Source of the DNA: Amyelois transitella
Lineage: Eukaryota; Arthropoda; Insecta; Lepidoptera; Pyralidae
DNA: 64,000 bases
Assembly: GCF_032362555.1 (NCBI RefSeq)
Contig: NC_083534.1
Location: forward strand, 4,268,001-4,332,000
Reading direction: 5' to 3'
Made by a program: the position numbers and the translations under genes. Shown here one piece after another: positions 44,521 to 55,461 of the stretch. The notes below the pieces were generated by a model. That model ran no database searches, had not been told where the DNA came from, and was given only the letters and a program-made list of their open reading frames with translations. The first letter of the stretch is position 1. The number at the start of each line of letters is the position of its first letter.

Positions 44521-44703
44521 AACAAAATATGAACTTGGGGTTCTTCTTGTAAGCGATGCGACCTACTAACAACCTGTCACTATTTGAATCTCAATTCCAT
44601 CATTACCTAAGCCATACAGCTGAACTTGGCCTTTCAGTCTTTTCAGGACTGTTGACTTTGTCTAACCCGTAAGAGATGAAGACGAGATTATATGTATGAA
44701 TGT
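44520..44703 (+). repeat. SINE-T, headless
   Basis: It replaces the end of the Hel-1 copy at 44274-44520. Confidence 0.65.
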
Positions 44704-44841
44704 AAGCAGTCATAATGCCAGCTGAATAATATCACATCTGATAAGAATACAGTTCAAAGATATGTCGTTATCCCTCTATCAAAAAATCACAAGCTCATAG
44801 TGTGACTGACAACTATGTGAACCTTTTTATTGTAATACACT

Positions 44842-45106
44842 AGCTGTGCCCGCGACTTCGTCCGCGTGGAATAGTTATTGTGGGCATCATTTAAGCCCTC
44901 AAGGATGAATAATTTACCATGTTCTTTTTCACATTTTCCATTATTTCTTCGCTCCTTATAGTTTCAGCGTGATTTTATATAGCCTTAAGCCTTCCTCGAT
45001 AAATGGTCTATTCAACACAAAAATAATTTTTATTTCGAACCAGTAGTTCCTGAGATTAGCGCGTTCAAACAAACAACTCTTCAGCTTTATAATATTAGTA
45101 TAGATT
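44842..45106 (-). mobile_element. Hel-1
   Basis: Complete ends. Confidence 0.75.
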
Positions 45107-45280
45107 AGCGATACAGAATTTCAGTCTGTGGCAGATTTACAATGAAATAATTGTCGGAGATGGCGCACTGAACATAAATGAAATTCATTTAACTAAATCT
45201 GTTACATTAAATTTTTTCTACTCTAAAATATGACGGATTATATATTTTTCAATTGTCAAATATTTTCTGAGCTACTACAT

Positions 45281-45510
45281 ACATACATCACGTCTTTTTC
45301 CCTTACGGGGTAGACAGAGCCAACAGTCTTGAAAAGACTGATAGGCCACGTTCACCCTTTTTGGCTTGATGATAGAATTGAGATTCAAATAGTGACAGGT
45401 TGCCAGCCAACGCCTAAAAGAAGCATCTCAAGTTTATAAGCCCATCAATTAGTAGCCTTTTACGACATCCATGGGAAAGAAAAGGAGTGATCCTGTTCTT
45501 ATATTATTTC
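45281..45510 (-). repeat. SINE-T, head lost
   Basis: In the spacer between the CYSTM-like gene and SERHL-A. Confidence 0.75.
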
Positions 45511-46399
45511 CTATTCTAGTGGTTCTTTAGAGAATCGTAAAGTTAGTTAAAATGTTTTAGATGAGATAAACTATTTCTGTTATTCCATCAAAAACGTTTT
45601 AATCAACTTTAGCTAACAAAGCGCTAATTTACATGTATAGAAAACCAATGGTATTGTTTTTTATAAATGAAAGATATCAATTATGGTATATCATTTATTT
45701 ATCGTCAATCTTCCACCAAACATATAATAACAATATAAAACAAATATAAAAAGAATTATATACAAAAAAATAAATTATAAGTAAGTACTATCAACAATCA
45801 TCTTTTAGTTAATGTGCTTACCACTAAATCCCAAGGTCCCAGATTCTATACACGGTCAGGTCATAATGGAAACTTCTTTTGGTCGGGGATATTAATTAAT
45901 TTAAATGGTTTTTTTTTTAAATAAATCTAGCCTAGGTCCGAAGTTCGTTCAGTCAGTACATTTCTGTCTTCTAACGACTGTTGGTTCTGTCTACCCCGCG
46001 GGGGATACAGACGTCTTATGTTATGTCCGAAGTTCGCTCATGTGGAATTAAAAAAAAAAAAAATTATTTTATTTTTATTTTATATATTTGGATGACCAAC
46101 AGCAAGTTATACAATCATTAGATTTTCAATTATACATTTAAGAGCCAATTACAGGTCTTCACTAATAAAATTTTTAATTTTAAATTGCATTTTTTATGTT
46201 TGTAATCGGGAAATTAGCTAATCTTTATCGACATAAAATTTCATAAAAATCGATCCAATGTATATCCGTGACAGATAGACGGAGAGGCATTAATAACATA
46301 TAATAACATCAGTTAATAGTTTATGTATGTTTATTTATTAATAAGTTTATACATATATATTTAGTGGATAGGTATTACTACTTTTTACTGAATTATCTA

Positions 46400-46535
46400 G
46401 TTCCTTTATTGTTTGCCGATGGCTGGAAGAGATGCCTTCATGGGATAAGTCCGCTATTGCAAGTGATTTGTATCTTTTATAAGTATGTTCTTCTCATAGT
46501 GTAAATTTCTATGCAATAAAGATATTACAAACAAA
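46400..46535 (+). mobile_element. LINE-E 3' end
   Basis: Same GGCTGGAAGAGATGCC…GGGATAAG layout, ending GCAATAAAGAT; decayed. Confidence 0.55.
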
Positions 46536-46589
46536 TAAACATCGTTGGGTCGCTCAAACTTCATTTAATCCACAATATACATATTTATA

Positions 46590-47067
46590 CAGGGTGACAT
46601 TTAAAACATCCGCATCCTTTTAAACATAGACTATACCCATGCTTCTGAGCCGTTTGAGATATTTTTTATTTAAATTAAAAGACATCATTTTGAAATTTAA
46701 AAACCCTCAGAAACTACGCACACACACGCTTTATTAAAGACCAATACTACAAAAAGAAATTAAAACTAAACATGTAAATAAATGTCTGAAAAATAAATTA
46801 TTTTTCTAGTATCAAGATCAAGTAAAGTACAGAGTTGTCGAGATTGCTCAGCTGAATGAATTGTGTCGTTGACCTCTGAATCTTACGCGTCGCTATTCCG
46901 CCGGCCGGGGTGATATTACGTATTTAGAATCGTGGATTTTGATACTTTTATTTTTTTTCGTACTTTCTGAAATATGGACCGATATTTTTCTTTTAACGTT
47001 TTTAAATATCCTTTAGATGAGTACACTTAACAGTTAAATTTATGCAGTTGAATTAAAAGTCACCCTG
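46590..47067. mobile_element. MITE-like element with CAGGGTGAC ends
   Basis: CAGGGTGACATTTAA on the left and its near-complement TTAAAAGTCACCCTG on the right; 478 bases. It starts 28 bases after the SERHL-A stop codon. Confidence 0.65.
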
Positions 47068-47094
47068 CATATATATATCCTACAATTAAAACAT

Positions 47095-50000
47095 TCACAA
47101 TTTAGCCTTACTCTCAACCCCCTCTAATCCGTACAGCAAAAACTGTGTCACAAAACCGGCGACTCTCTCCGGATTAACAAAATGCACATCGTGACCCCCC
47201 TCCACTCTTCTGACCCTATAATTGTTCGCTTTAAAACTACCCTCGTCTAGTAAAAACTCCGCGTTCCTATATAAGCCTTTTTTGATTGAATTTTCCGCCA
47301 TTATGCTCAATGTGGGCGTAGTGATACTGGTAAATACCCGTTTCAAATGTTCGGGAGAGAATGGAACGGCCGCGATGTATTTGTATCGGCGGTCGGAGGT
47401 GAATCTGTAAAGGAAATAAGCGATCCCAACTAATAATATTATACTATAAAGTAGTAAGTGATAGACTATAAAGTAAATTTAATTTTCATCATTGCATTTT
47501 TTAATTTTCATTATTTCATTTTTTAATTTTCATTATTTCATTATTTCATTTTTTAATTTTCATCATTTCATTTTTTTAATTTTCATGCCAATTTAATTTT
47601 TTTTAATTTTATGCCACGCGGGCGTATAGGAGAGATTAGAAAAAAATGATAGGACCATATCATCTCTTTCCCATGGATGTCGTAAAAGGCGACTAAAGCA
47701 TATGCTTATAAACTTGGTATTCTTCTTTTAGGCGATGGGCTAGCAACCTGTCACTATTTGAATCTCAATTCTATCATTAAACCAGACAGCTGAACGTGGC
47801 CATTCAGTCTTCACAATACTGTCGACTATATCTACCCTGCAAAGGATATACACGTGATCATATGTATGAATGTAAATTGTAAAATAAATTAAATTCACAG
47901 CGAACGGCAGTAAACTTAGTTTTAAGTAATTCATTTGACGTCAACCAATGTCGTTAAACCATACGTTTTGACAATTATTAAGCGATACGAAGTATCCCTA
48001 TAATAATGAATAAAAAATTTGAATTTGAACGGTTAGTTAAATAAAATTGACTCGTACCTGACTCTACCCCGCCCGGCTGGTTCAGTCATTCTGTCTACTG
48101 TATCGGCTGCAGTCTTTTCGGTGAGACCTCTGTTCTCTTTAATCGAGTCTATCGCCTGTTATTATTAAAATAATTCATTAATAAATCATTCCTGCACTAG
48201 CACCTAGGTCATAACTGAAAATCAGCGTATTGCTCTACAACAATAAATTCGTTGAGTTGTGACCTTTTTGTATTGCTGCAACTCACACCCTAATTAATTT
48301 GTATTTCATATGAAATTGTAAATCGTGTGTAGCAAATCAAATAAATGAATTATCTATCTATCTATCTAATAATTAAGGACGTCCTGGTAAAAGGTCAGGT
48401 CAAAAGTAGTCACTAAGTTGTTGAAGAAAATGCTGCAGTGCAGTTGGTTACCGCTTCTTCTGCACTGACGTTTTGGAAGCGGCAGTAAACTTAGTTTTTA
48501 AGTAATTTATTTGACGTCAACCAATGTTGTGAAACCAAACGTTTCGACAATTATTAAGCGATATGATAGTATCCTATAATAATGAATAAAAATTTTGAAT
48601 TTGAATTTGAGTACCTGAAACCGCCGAGCTTGCATGAAGAGAGTTATGAATGTGTATGAAGCTAAGGAAGTGTGCAGAGATCGTGGCAAGTGGAAAATGT
48701 AGTCTCTGCCTACCCCTCCGGGAAAGAGGCGTGACTTTATGTATGTATGTATGTATTATTGAAATAATTCATTAATAACTAGCTGGTCCCGGCAAACGTT
48801 GTTTTGCCATATACTTAAATGTTAATTATTTTTAAGTAATTTCTAGTTAAAAAATAAAAAATACACTGAGGGATATGAGAAATACTAGATGTTGGTTGAT
48901 TCTCAGAGCTACTAAATATGCTCACAAAATTTCATGAGAATCAGTCAAGCCGTTTCGGAGGAGTACGGGAACTTCTTTTTGTGTTGAATAGACCATTCAT
49001 CGAGGAAGGCTTTAGGCTATATAACATCACGCTGCAACTATACGAAGCGAAGAAATAATGGAAAATGTGAAAGAAAAAAACGGGGAAAATTATTCACTCT
49101 TGAGGGCTTCAATGATGTTCAAAATAACTATTCCACGCGGACGAAGTCGCGGGCACAGCTAGTATATAAAAGTTAGTATTCCTCACCTGCCGCCTGGTAT
49201 AAGAAGGTGCCTTTTCTTTAGGCGAATTCAATTTCTCGTACTGCTCGTAAAAAGCCGTAAACGATCTGTGGTACCTGAAATATATATATTATATGTATAT
49301 AATATATATACGGGACAAATTACACAGGACCAATCCATCTATCTCCCATGGATGTCGTAAAAGGCGACTAAGGGATAGGCTTACAAACTTGAGATTCTTT
49401 TTTAGGCGATGGGTTAGCAACCTGTCACTATTTAATCTCAATTCTATCATTAAGCCAAATAGCTGAACGTGGCCTATCAGTCTCTACAAGACTGTAGGCT
49501 CTGTCTATCCCGCAAGAGATATAGACGTGATTATATGTATGTATGTATGTATGTTATATTAGAACATTATTTAATAATGTACTCACCATTCAGCAAACTT
49601 GCTGGGTGGCACTGTTATGTGTTTAGTGACAGGATCCAGCTCCACCACCTTGGCTATTGAACCGCGGTACGATAAATCGTATAGTTTACCTGGAATGTTA
49701 CAATTAGAAAGAGGCTTTCCTTGAAGTTGGTTTGCCGTGTGGTTCCCGGCACCAATACAAAAAAAAATTCTATCATTAAGCCAAATACGTGGCCATTCAG
49801 TCTTTTGTGAAAAATGTGAAAAAAGGGAAAATTATTCATCGTTGAGGGCTTCAACGATGCCCAAAATAACAATTCCACGCGGACGAAGTCGCGGGCACAG
49901 CTAGTATATAATAATACTTGTGTCACTTACACAAACGAAAACTTTAGACATATGATAACTACCACTCCATCACTTTCTCATGGACGTCATAAAAGGCGAC

Positions 50001-52440
50001 TTAGGGAATAGGCTTGTAGCGGGAGCGATGATTCGGCTCGACCGCCTACAAAGGGAAGATCTTCCAGGCTAGTGTTATGCCTGGGGAACCGCGGCTCCGA
50101 CGATGATGAGTCGGAGGTTGTATTTATGCTCCAATCCGTGAAATCTTAGCTATCGCGATTTAGACTCATCGCTGCTATTGGCTTAGCGCTTCATTCTCTT
50201 CGCTATGAGTGACAGATAGCGTTACCCAAGCGACAAGCTCGCTAATCTGAAAACACCTTTTCACAAAACTGAACTTTTAACACTAAACAAAATCTCACCA
50301 ATGAGCGTCCCGAGCGAGTGTCCCACGAACGTGAATCTGTCCCAACGGAAATGTCTCACGACCAACGTGACGACGTACACGAGGTCGTAAACGCTGATCA
50401 TCATGCCGGGCGGATAACTGTCCGATTTGCCATTACCTGGCAGTTCTATTGCTGTAACAATGGCACATACATACATACATATGGTCACGTCTATATCCCT
50501 TGCGGGGTAGACAGAGCCAACAGTCTTGAAAATACTGAATGGCCACGTTCAGCTGCTTGGCTTAATGATAGAATTGAGATTCGAATAGTGACAGGTTGCT
50601 AGCACGTCGCCCAAAAAAGAATCCCAAGTTTGTAAGCATATCCCTTAGTCGCCTTTTACGACAACAATTGTATAAATAAATATACATACATACATAAAAC
50701 CACGCCTATTTCCCGAATTCCAAGTTTATACGCCTATCCCTTAGTCGCTTTTTACGACATCCATGAGAAAGAGATAGAGTGGTCCTATTCTTTTTACATC
50801 TGATGCCAAGAACCACACGTCACATTCTAAACAAATGTCATAATTACTTGTTAATTCACTATTGTCATAAAAAATATTTGCACAGCTGTTGGAACTCAAA
50901 TGATATCTCTACATTGCATCGTGTCTATGATAGAAGTCATTCAAGCGATATTTGTACGAATAAACATACATACATATAATCACGTCTATATCCCTTGCGG
51001 GGTAGACAGAGCCAACAGTCTTATAAAAACTGATAGGCCACGTTCAGCTATTTAATGATAGAATTGAGATTCATATAAAATGACAGAAAAGAAGAATCCC
51101 AAGTTCATAAGCTTATCCCTTAGTCAACTTTTACGACCACCACGGGAAAGTGATGGAGTGGTCGTATTCTTTTTTTCTACTTGTGCCGGGAATTAACCTA
51201 TATAGTATGATATGATATTCACCTATATAGTAGAATTTATCGGGCAACATTGCCACTAGTGGTCTGAAGGTAGCTGCCGTGTCTCTGGAGCCGTGGACGA
51301 GGAGAACTGGAGGGTTCATGCAGTCCCCCCACGCTACCACTGTGAACGAAATGAGTTAAAGTAACGCAATTATTACATAACAATATTTACATGCCATACT
51401 TCTGGCGGAACATGCAAGATCACATATATTTCTCACAACCATTTGTGCCATGTTTTAAGTAAATAAAGAATATTTCATTTAATTTAATTTCAATAAAACC
51501 TCATTAATATTTGTAGTATGTGAAACCGACGAGATTGCACGAAGAGAGATATGAATGTGGATGAAGTGAACGAAGTGTGCGGGGATCGTGGCAAGTGGAA
51601 AGATGTAGTCTCTGCCTACCCCTCCGGGAAAGAGGCGAGGTGAGGGATTTATGTATGTATGTTTAAGATTTGTAGTCAATTCAAATAATTGTGAAGTGGA
51701 CTTTATTGCACAAAATACTATATAGGGGCAGTAAAATTAGTTTCAAATAATTCATTCAACATCACCCAATGTTGTAAAACCAAAAGATATGACAATTATT
51801 TATAGTAGGATTTTTATATAACTTTATTTCACTTTCATTTCAAAATATGTTAACTAGGTATAACAAATAAACAATAATTAAGCAAGATAATGAAGAATGA
51901 AGAATAATTAATATGGATCATATTTGGTATATATACAAAACTAGCTTCCATCCATGGATTTCCTTGCATATGAATATTGTTTGTAAATACTTTATTGTAC
52001 ATAACAAATTATTTGCTGTATGTACTAAATAATACATTTAAAAATGCACAATGGCGACCCTATAAGGGATTTATTCCAGTCAACCGTAACATTAACTCAA
52101 ATTATGTATTGTTATGTTGTAAAAAAAACCATTTAATACTATAAAGTTATAGGATATATTATAAGTAAACAGTGTGAAAAGGAACAAAAATACACAAAAC
52201 ATTTGCATTTTTTTATTTTAGTATGCTGTGTGTGACTGACGTCAATAATTTTTGCTAGCTAACAAACACTGTAATTCGATGTCAGTAAAAGATAAGGTTG
52301 GATTATAAAATGCAAATGAACAGACCAAAGTTCAATTTAACAATAACGAAAGATCCCAATTTAATATTTGAAAATTTTTACTCACCACATAACCTGCCCC
52401 ATGGTGCTTCGATAAACCATTCTTTTTCAGATATACTCAT
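47095..52440 (-). CDS. SERHL/kraken-type alpha/beta hydrolase, copy A (complete, 7 exons)
   Basis: Predicted serine hydrolase of the alpha/beta fold (substrate unknown for the family). Exons on the minus strand: 52386-52440, 51223-51339, 50299-50451, 49587-49689, 49187-49274, 48058-48155 and 47095-47404; phase is kept throughout, 307 residues, stop TGA. The N-terminus APWGRL and VAWGD…PPVLLVHG (oxyanion HG at 34-35) match SERHL. AIELPGNGKS follows, then the nucleophile elbow GHSLG with Ser103, and the catalytic His276 in GGHDVH. Exon 3 (153), exon 2 (117) and exon 6 (98) have exactly the same lengths as those of its divergent neighbour at 55462-59174. Unlike that neighbour, it has an intron (49275-49586) inside the helical-cap region, mostly filled by a SINE-T copy. 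A MITE-like element begins 28 bases after the stop, so the 3' untranslated region is probably element-derived. Confidence 0.9.
47478..47615. repeat. T-rich minisatellite
   Basis: Repeated TTTCATTTTTTAATTTTCAT units in SERHL-A intron 6. Confidence 0.75.
47660..47872 (+). repeat. SINE-T, head lost
   Basis: SERHL-A intron 6, followed at once by a LINE-A tail. Confidence 0.7.
47890..48028 (+). mobile_element. LINE-A 3' tail
   Basis: The tail ends 30 bases from the donor of SERHL-A exon 6 (exon end 48058). Confidence 0.7.
48373..48755 (+). mobile_element. LINE-C 3' end split by a LINE-A tail
   Basis: LINE-C at 48373-48410 and 48607-48755 is interrupted by a LINE-A tail (about 48411-48606); the junctions read AAAAGTA/GTC and TTTGAGTACCTG, so GTA is the visible flank. 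SERHL-A intron 5. Confidence 0.8.
48780..49163. mobile_element. Hel-3 / Hel-1 chimera
   Basis: A Hel-3 copy (minus, ACTAGCTGGTCCCGGCAAACG) is fused at about 48970 to a Hel-1 3' part (plus), so both outer ends are 3' CTAG ends. Confidence 0.6.
49327..49555 (+). repeat. SINE-T filling the extra intron of SERHL-A
   Basis: Intron 4 of SERHL-A is 49275-49586 (312 bases); this copy takes about 230 of them, next to a 20-base SINE-G 3' scrap at 49308-49326. Confidence 0.8.
49734..49904 (+). repeat. SINE-T head joined to a Hel-1 3' half
   Basis: SINE-T (49734-49815, internally deleted) is fused to the Hel-1 3' end, 49805-49904, ending CACAGCTAGT. Confidence 0.65.
50463..50824 (-). repeat. two SINE-T pieces around a LINE-C scrap
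   Basis: 50463-50672 and 50715-50824 with CATACATACATAAAACCACG between; adjacent to the SERHL-A exon 3 acceptor. Confidence 0.65.
50963..51192 (-). repeat. SINE-T, near full length
   Basis: SERHL-A intron 2, 30 bases from the exon 2 donor. Confidence 0.7.
51515..51665 (+). mobile_element. LINE-C 3' end
   Basis: The final motif is altered (GGCGAGGTGAGGGATTTATGTATG). SERHL-A intron 1. Confidence 0.65.
51690..51830 (+). mobile_element. LINE-A-like decayed 3' tail
   Basis: It retains the GGCAGTAAAATTAG and CATCACCCAATGTTG blocks in mutated form, in SERHL-A intron 1. Confidence 0.5.
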
Positions 52441-53529
52441 TTTAATAGGTTTTAATTAAAATGTAAATCTTAAAAGTAAACTTTAAACTTCGGTCTTGCC
52501 GCTTTTGACTTGTCTTTCTATTTAGCTTTAAGTCAACGCTTCAGATTCAGGGTGAATTTGTTTACTGCGTCACTAATAACCAGCGTGAATTATTTGTAAT
52601 TACTGAATCATTATTTACACTTTAAATTATCAATTTTTACGAAGAAATGAAAACGAAATTGATAAAGTTTTTCAAGTTATATACGTCAATGTCAATACAC
52701 AACGAAGATTGACAACGTCACTATTATTTTTCTCTCATTGCTACTGATGAGGTCAAGGCAGGCTAAGATCAAAAACCATCGTCATCGTACATAGTATACA
52801 TGATTCCATTACTTATTATCATTTCTGCTTTTTCATTATCCTTTTTTTCGAATACATTAGATGGAAATTATTCAAGCTACTTTATGCCACTCGTGTGATA
52901 CGAAAAATCTCGTTTGTGTCTTGTTTCCTAATTAATTTCAGGAACCCTCTCTTAACCCTACCTACTTTTAACTTCTAGATTCTTACGGTACCTTCATACC
53001 CAGTTGTTAAGTGTTTAATTTTTAAATGGTTTGTAAATGGGTAAATCAGTTACCTACCCAATGACTCTTATCATGGTTCGGACAAAAAACGATGCACGAA
53101 TAGCGATGAATAACTTCTATAATCTTGGAGACTTGAATCGTCAACGCCAAATCGTTCGCGACACATCCAAACAACATCAATGAAATCGATGAAGCGAAAT
53201 CCATTCGTTATATTTTTTGGCCTGGTGTGTACTCAGCTTAATAAGAGTAACAATACCAATGCCTACATAAAACCAATGAAAAAATATTCTTCAGAGCATA
53301 AAACAAAACGTTCCGAAAGAGAAAGAACCAAAGTTTGAATCCATCATTTTAAAAGAGGGCGGGAAGAGAATAGTTTCTAAAAAAAAGAATAGATTGTTTT
53401 TAAAAATACACGTTCTTTACAATAAAATAAAAATGAACAAATATTAACTAAGTACGTCGGCTAGGTAGTACCAACAATATAATAATTTAAAACTGATGCA
53501 AGTCTTATTTGTACTTATAAGTATACATC

Positions 53530-53800
53530 GTCTTTATCCTGGGCTCCCGGGGCACACAGAGTAAACAATCTTGAAAAGACTGAACGTAGGCCACTTTCAG
53601 CTGAACGGCACAATGATGTTCTTGTTCCTATTTTATTGTATTTGTGTTTTGTATCAGTGAGGACCTGTAATTGACCATTTGTTTCACACACGTGGCGCTA
53701 TTTTTGTAAACTTCCAAATAAATAAATAATAATAGATTAAGATTAAAATTATGACAAGTTGCTAGCTCATCACCAGAAAAATTAATCCCAAGTTTATTTG
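53530..53800 (-). repeat. SINE-T, degenerate and split
   Basis: 3' part at 53530-53612 and middle part at 53755-53800. Confidence 0.5.
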
Positions 53801-53904
53801 ACGAAATATTCGTAATGAAATCATTAGTTCTACATTCATTCGTATTTTTTAATGAAGACAATGTGCATTCGTCCACGATTTAGATTTAAGAGATCTATAT
53901 TTAT

Positions 53905-54050
53905 TTATAGTGTAGTTGTTCCGCCGCTTCTTCTACACCATGCGCTTCGAAAGTGGTAATAGTTATAATTGTTATAAATTAGATTTAAGTGATGTAACGT
54001 CAATAAATTTTACCTTGTATCCAATTTGGAAAATAAATCTATTCTATTAA
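53905..54050 (+). mobile_element. LINE-B 3' tail
   Basis: In the spacer between the two SERHL genes; ends AATAAATCTATTCTATT. Confidence 0.65.
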
Positions 54051-54379
54051 CCTTTCTTTTAATTGGCTGTTACATATACATAACTATACCAATACCATTA
54101 TTTTTAATTTTATATTAATAAAAACCGCCATTTTCATTTCCATCAAGACCGAATCAGTTAGAGACTGTAAATATACAAACATTCAATTGACCCCTCAGAT
54201 TACTAAATGATAAATTACGTATTATAATAATTATGTTTTAATCAGTAGATATCAGATTATAACCGGAACTTTTTGGACTTGATAACATGATGAACACAGG
54301 CGTAGGTAACTTATTTAATAGAGACTCAACAATTAATGTATAATATACCTATTCTAATGAAAATCAGTACGTATACTAT

Positions 54380-54590
54380 CCTACTAATATTATAAATGCG
54401 AAAGTTTGTGAGTATGTCAGGATATCAGTATGGATGTTTGTCACTCTTTCACGCAAAAACTACTGAACCGATTACGATGAAATTTGGTATGAAGGTAGCT
54501 AAAGACCCAGAAAACATATAGGCAATTTTTTATCCCGGAGTCCCCTCGGGAATGATTCCAAGCGGATGAAGTCGCGAGCGGCCTCTAGTA
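54380..54590 (+). mobile_element. Hel-2
   Basis: In the spacer between the two SERHL genes. Confidence 0.7.
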
Positions 54591-55461
54591 TTCTATAAAA
54601 GTGTTAACAAAACAATCTGCATGCACACGACATAATTTACTGAAGGCAAATAAAAACTTTTATTAATTTAAACTAAAAAATATAAATTATTCAAATTTTT
54701 ACTTCTCGGTAAGGTTCCATATTGAAAAATATTATTTTTTCGTTGTCCATTTGACAGACCTACTGAACCGTACATTTGACAAAAGCATATGTAAGGCAGA
54801 TAAATTAATAATTGCTTTACTATTTCTTTGAAAGTACCTAGAACAACTACTAACCTACTAACAAGGAATAAGTAGATTCAGAGACTGGTAGTTTGTTTTT
54901 TTTTTTTGCATCGGAAGTTAGTACTAAAACCTTCGCAGACAGCAAAATACAAGCCAATCAATGTTTTTGTTTTATTTTTATTTATTCTTCTCCTGAGATT
55001 TAGGCCCCTGGAAATAATTAATAATTTTCAGTTAATAATGAGATACTAGCGCCATCCTTTAAAGATTGGAATATGTAGCCAATGAAAAAACCAGGGCTAT
55101 AGAACATTTTATTCAAATTAAAAAGTTTTTTTTTTAACTGTGTAGTTACGTGGAACATTTTGTCTATACCTAAACTTTTTTAAATGTTTAGACCCTTTAA
55201 CTTCCCCTGGCTTCTAGAACTTCTTCTAAAGATAATAATGTCATTTTGTCTAAAAAAATATGCAGTCAATAAATTTTATTTTTATCTTTATCACATAAGG
55301 ATACCTACCTATGTCCAGATAAAAAATAATCTGCAAATTAGGGGGTTAAAATAAATCATTTTATTATTGTTTAACAATATCTCCAGTGTTAACATTACAT
55401 CAATAAAATTAAAAAAAAAAATTGTGTCAATTCTTCTACATATTTTTTTTTCTTAATAAAA

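Larger units (their letters stand above)
52441..55461. other. spacer between the two divergent SERHL genes
   Basis: Three kilobases holding both promoters, a SINE-T remnant, a LINE-B tail and a Hel-2 copy. No exon is seen. The GTCAATGTCAATACACAACG stretch near 52690 is the likely SERHL-A promoter side. Confidence 0.4.
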
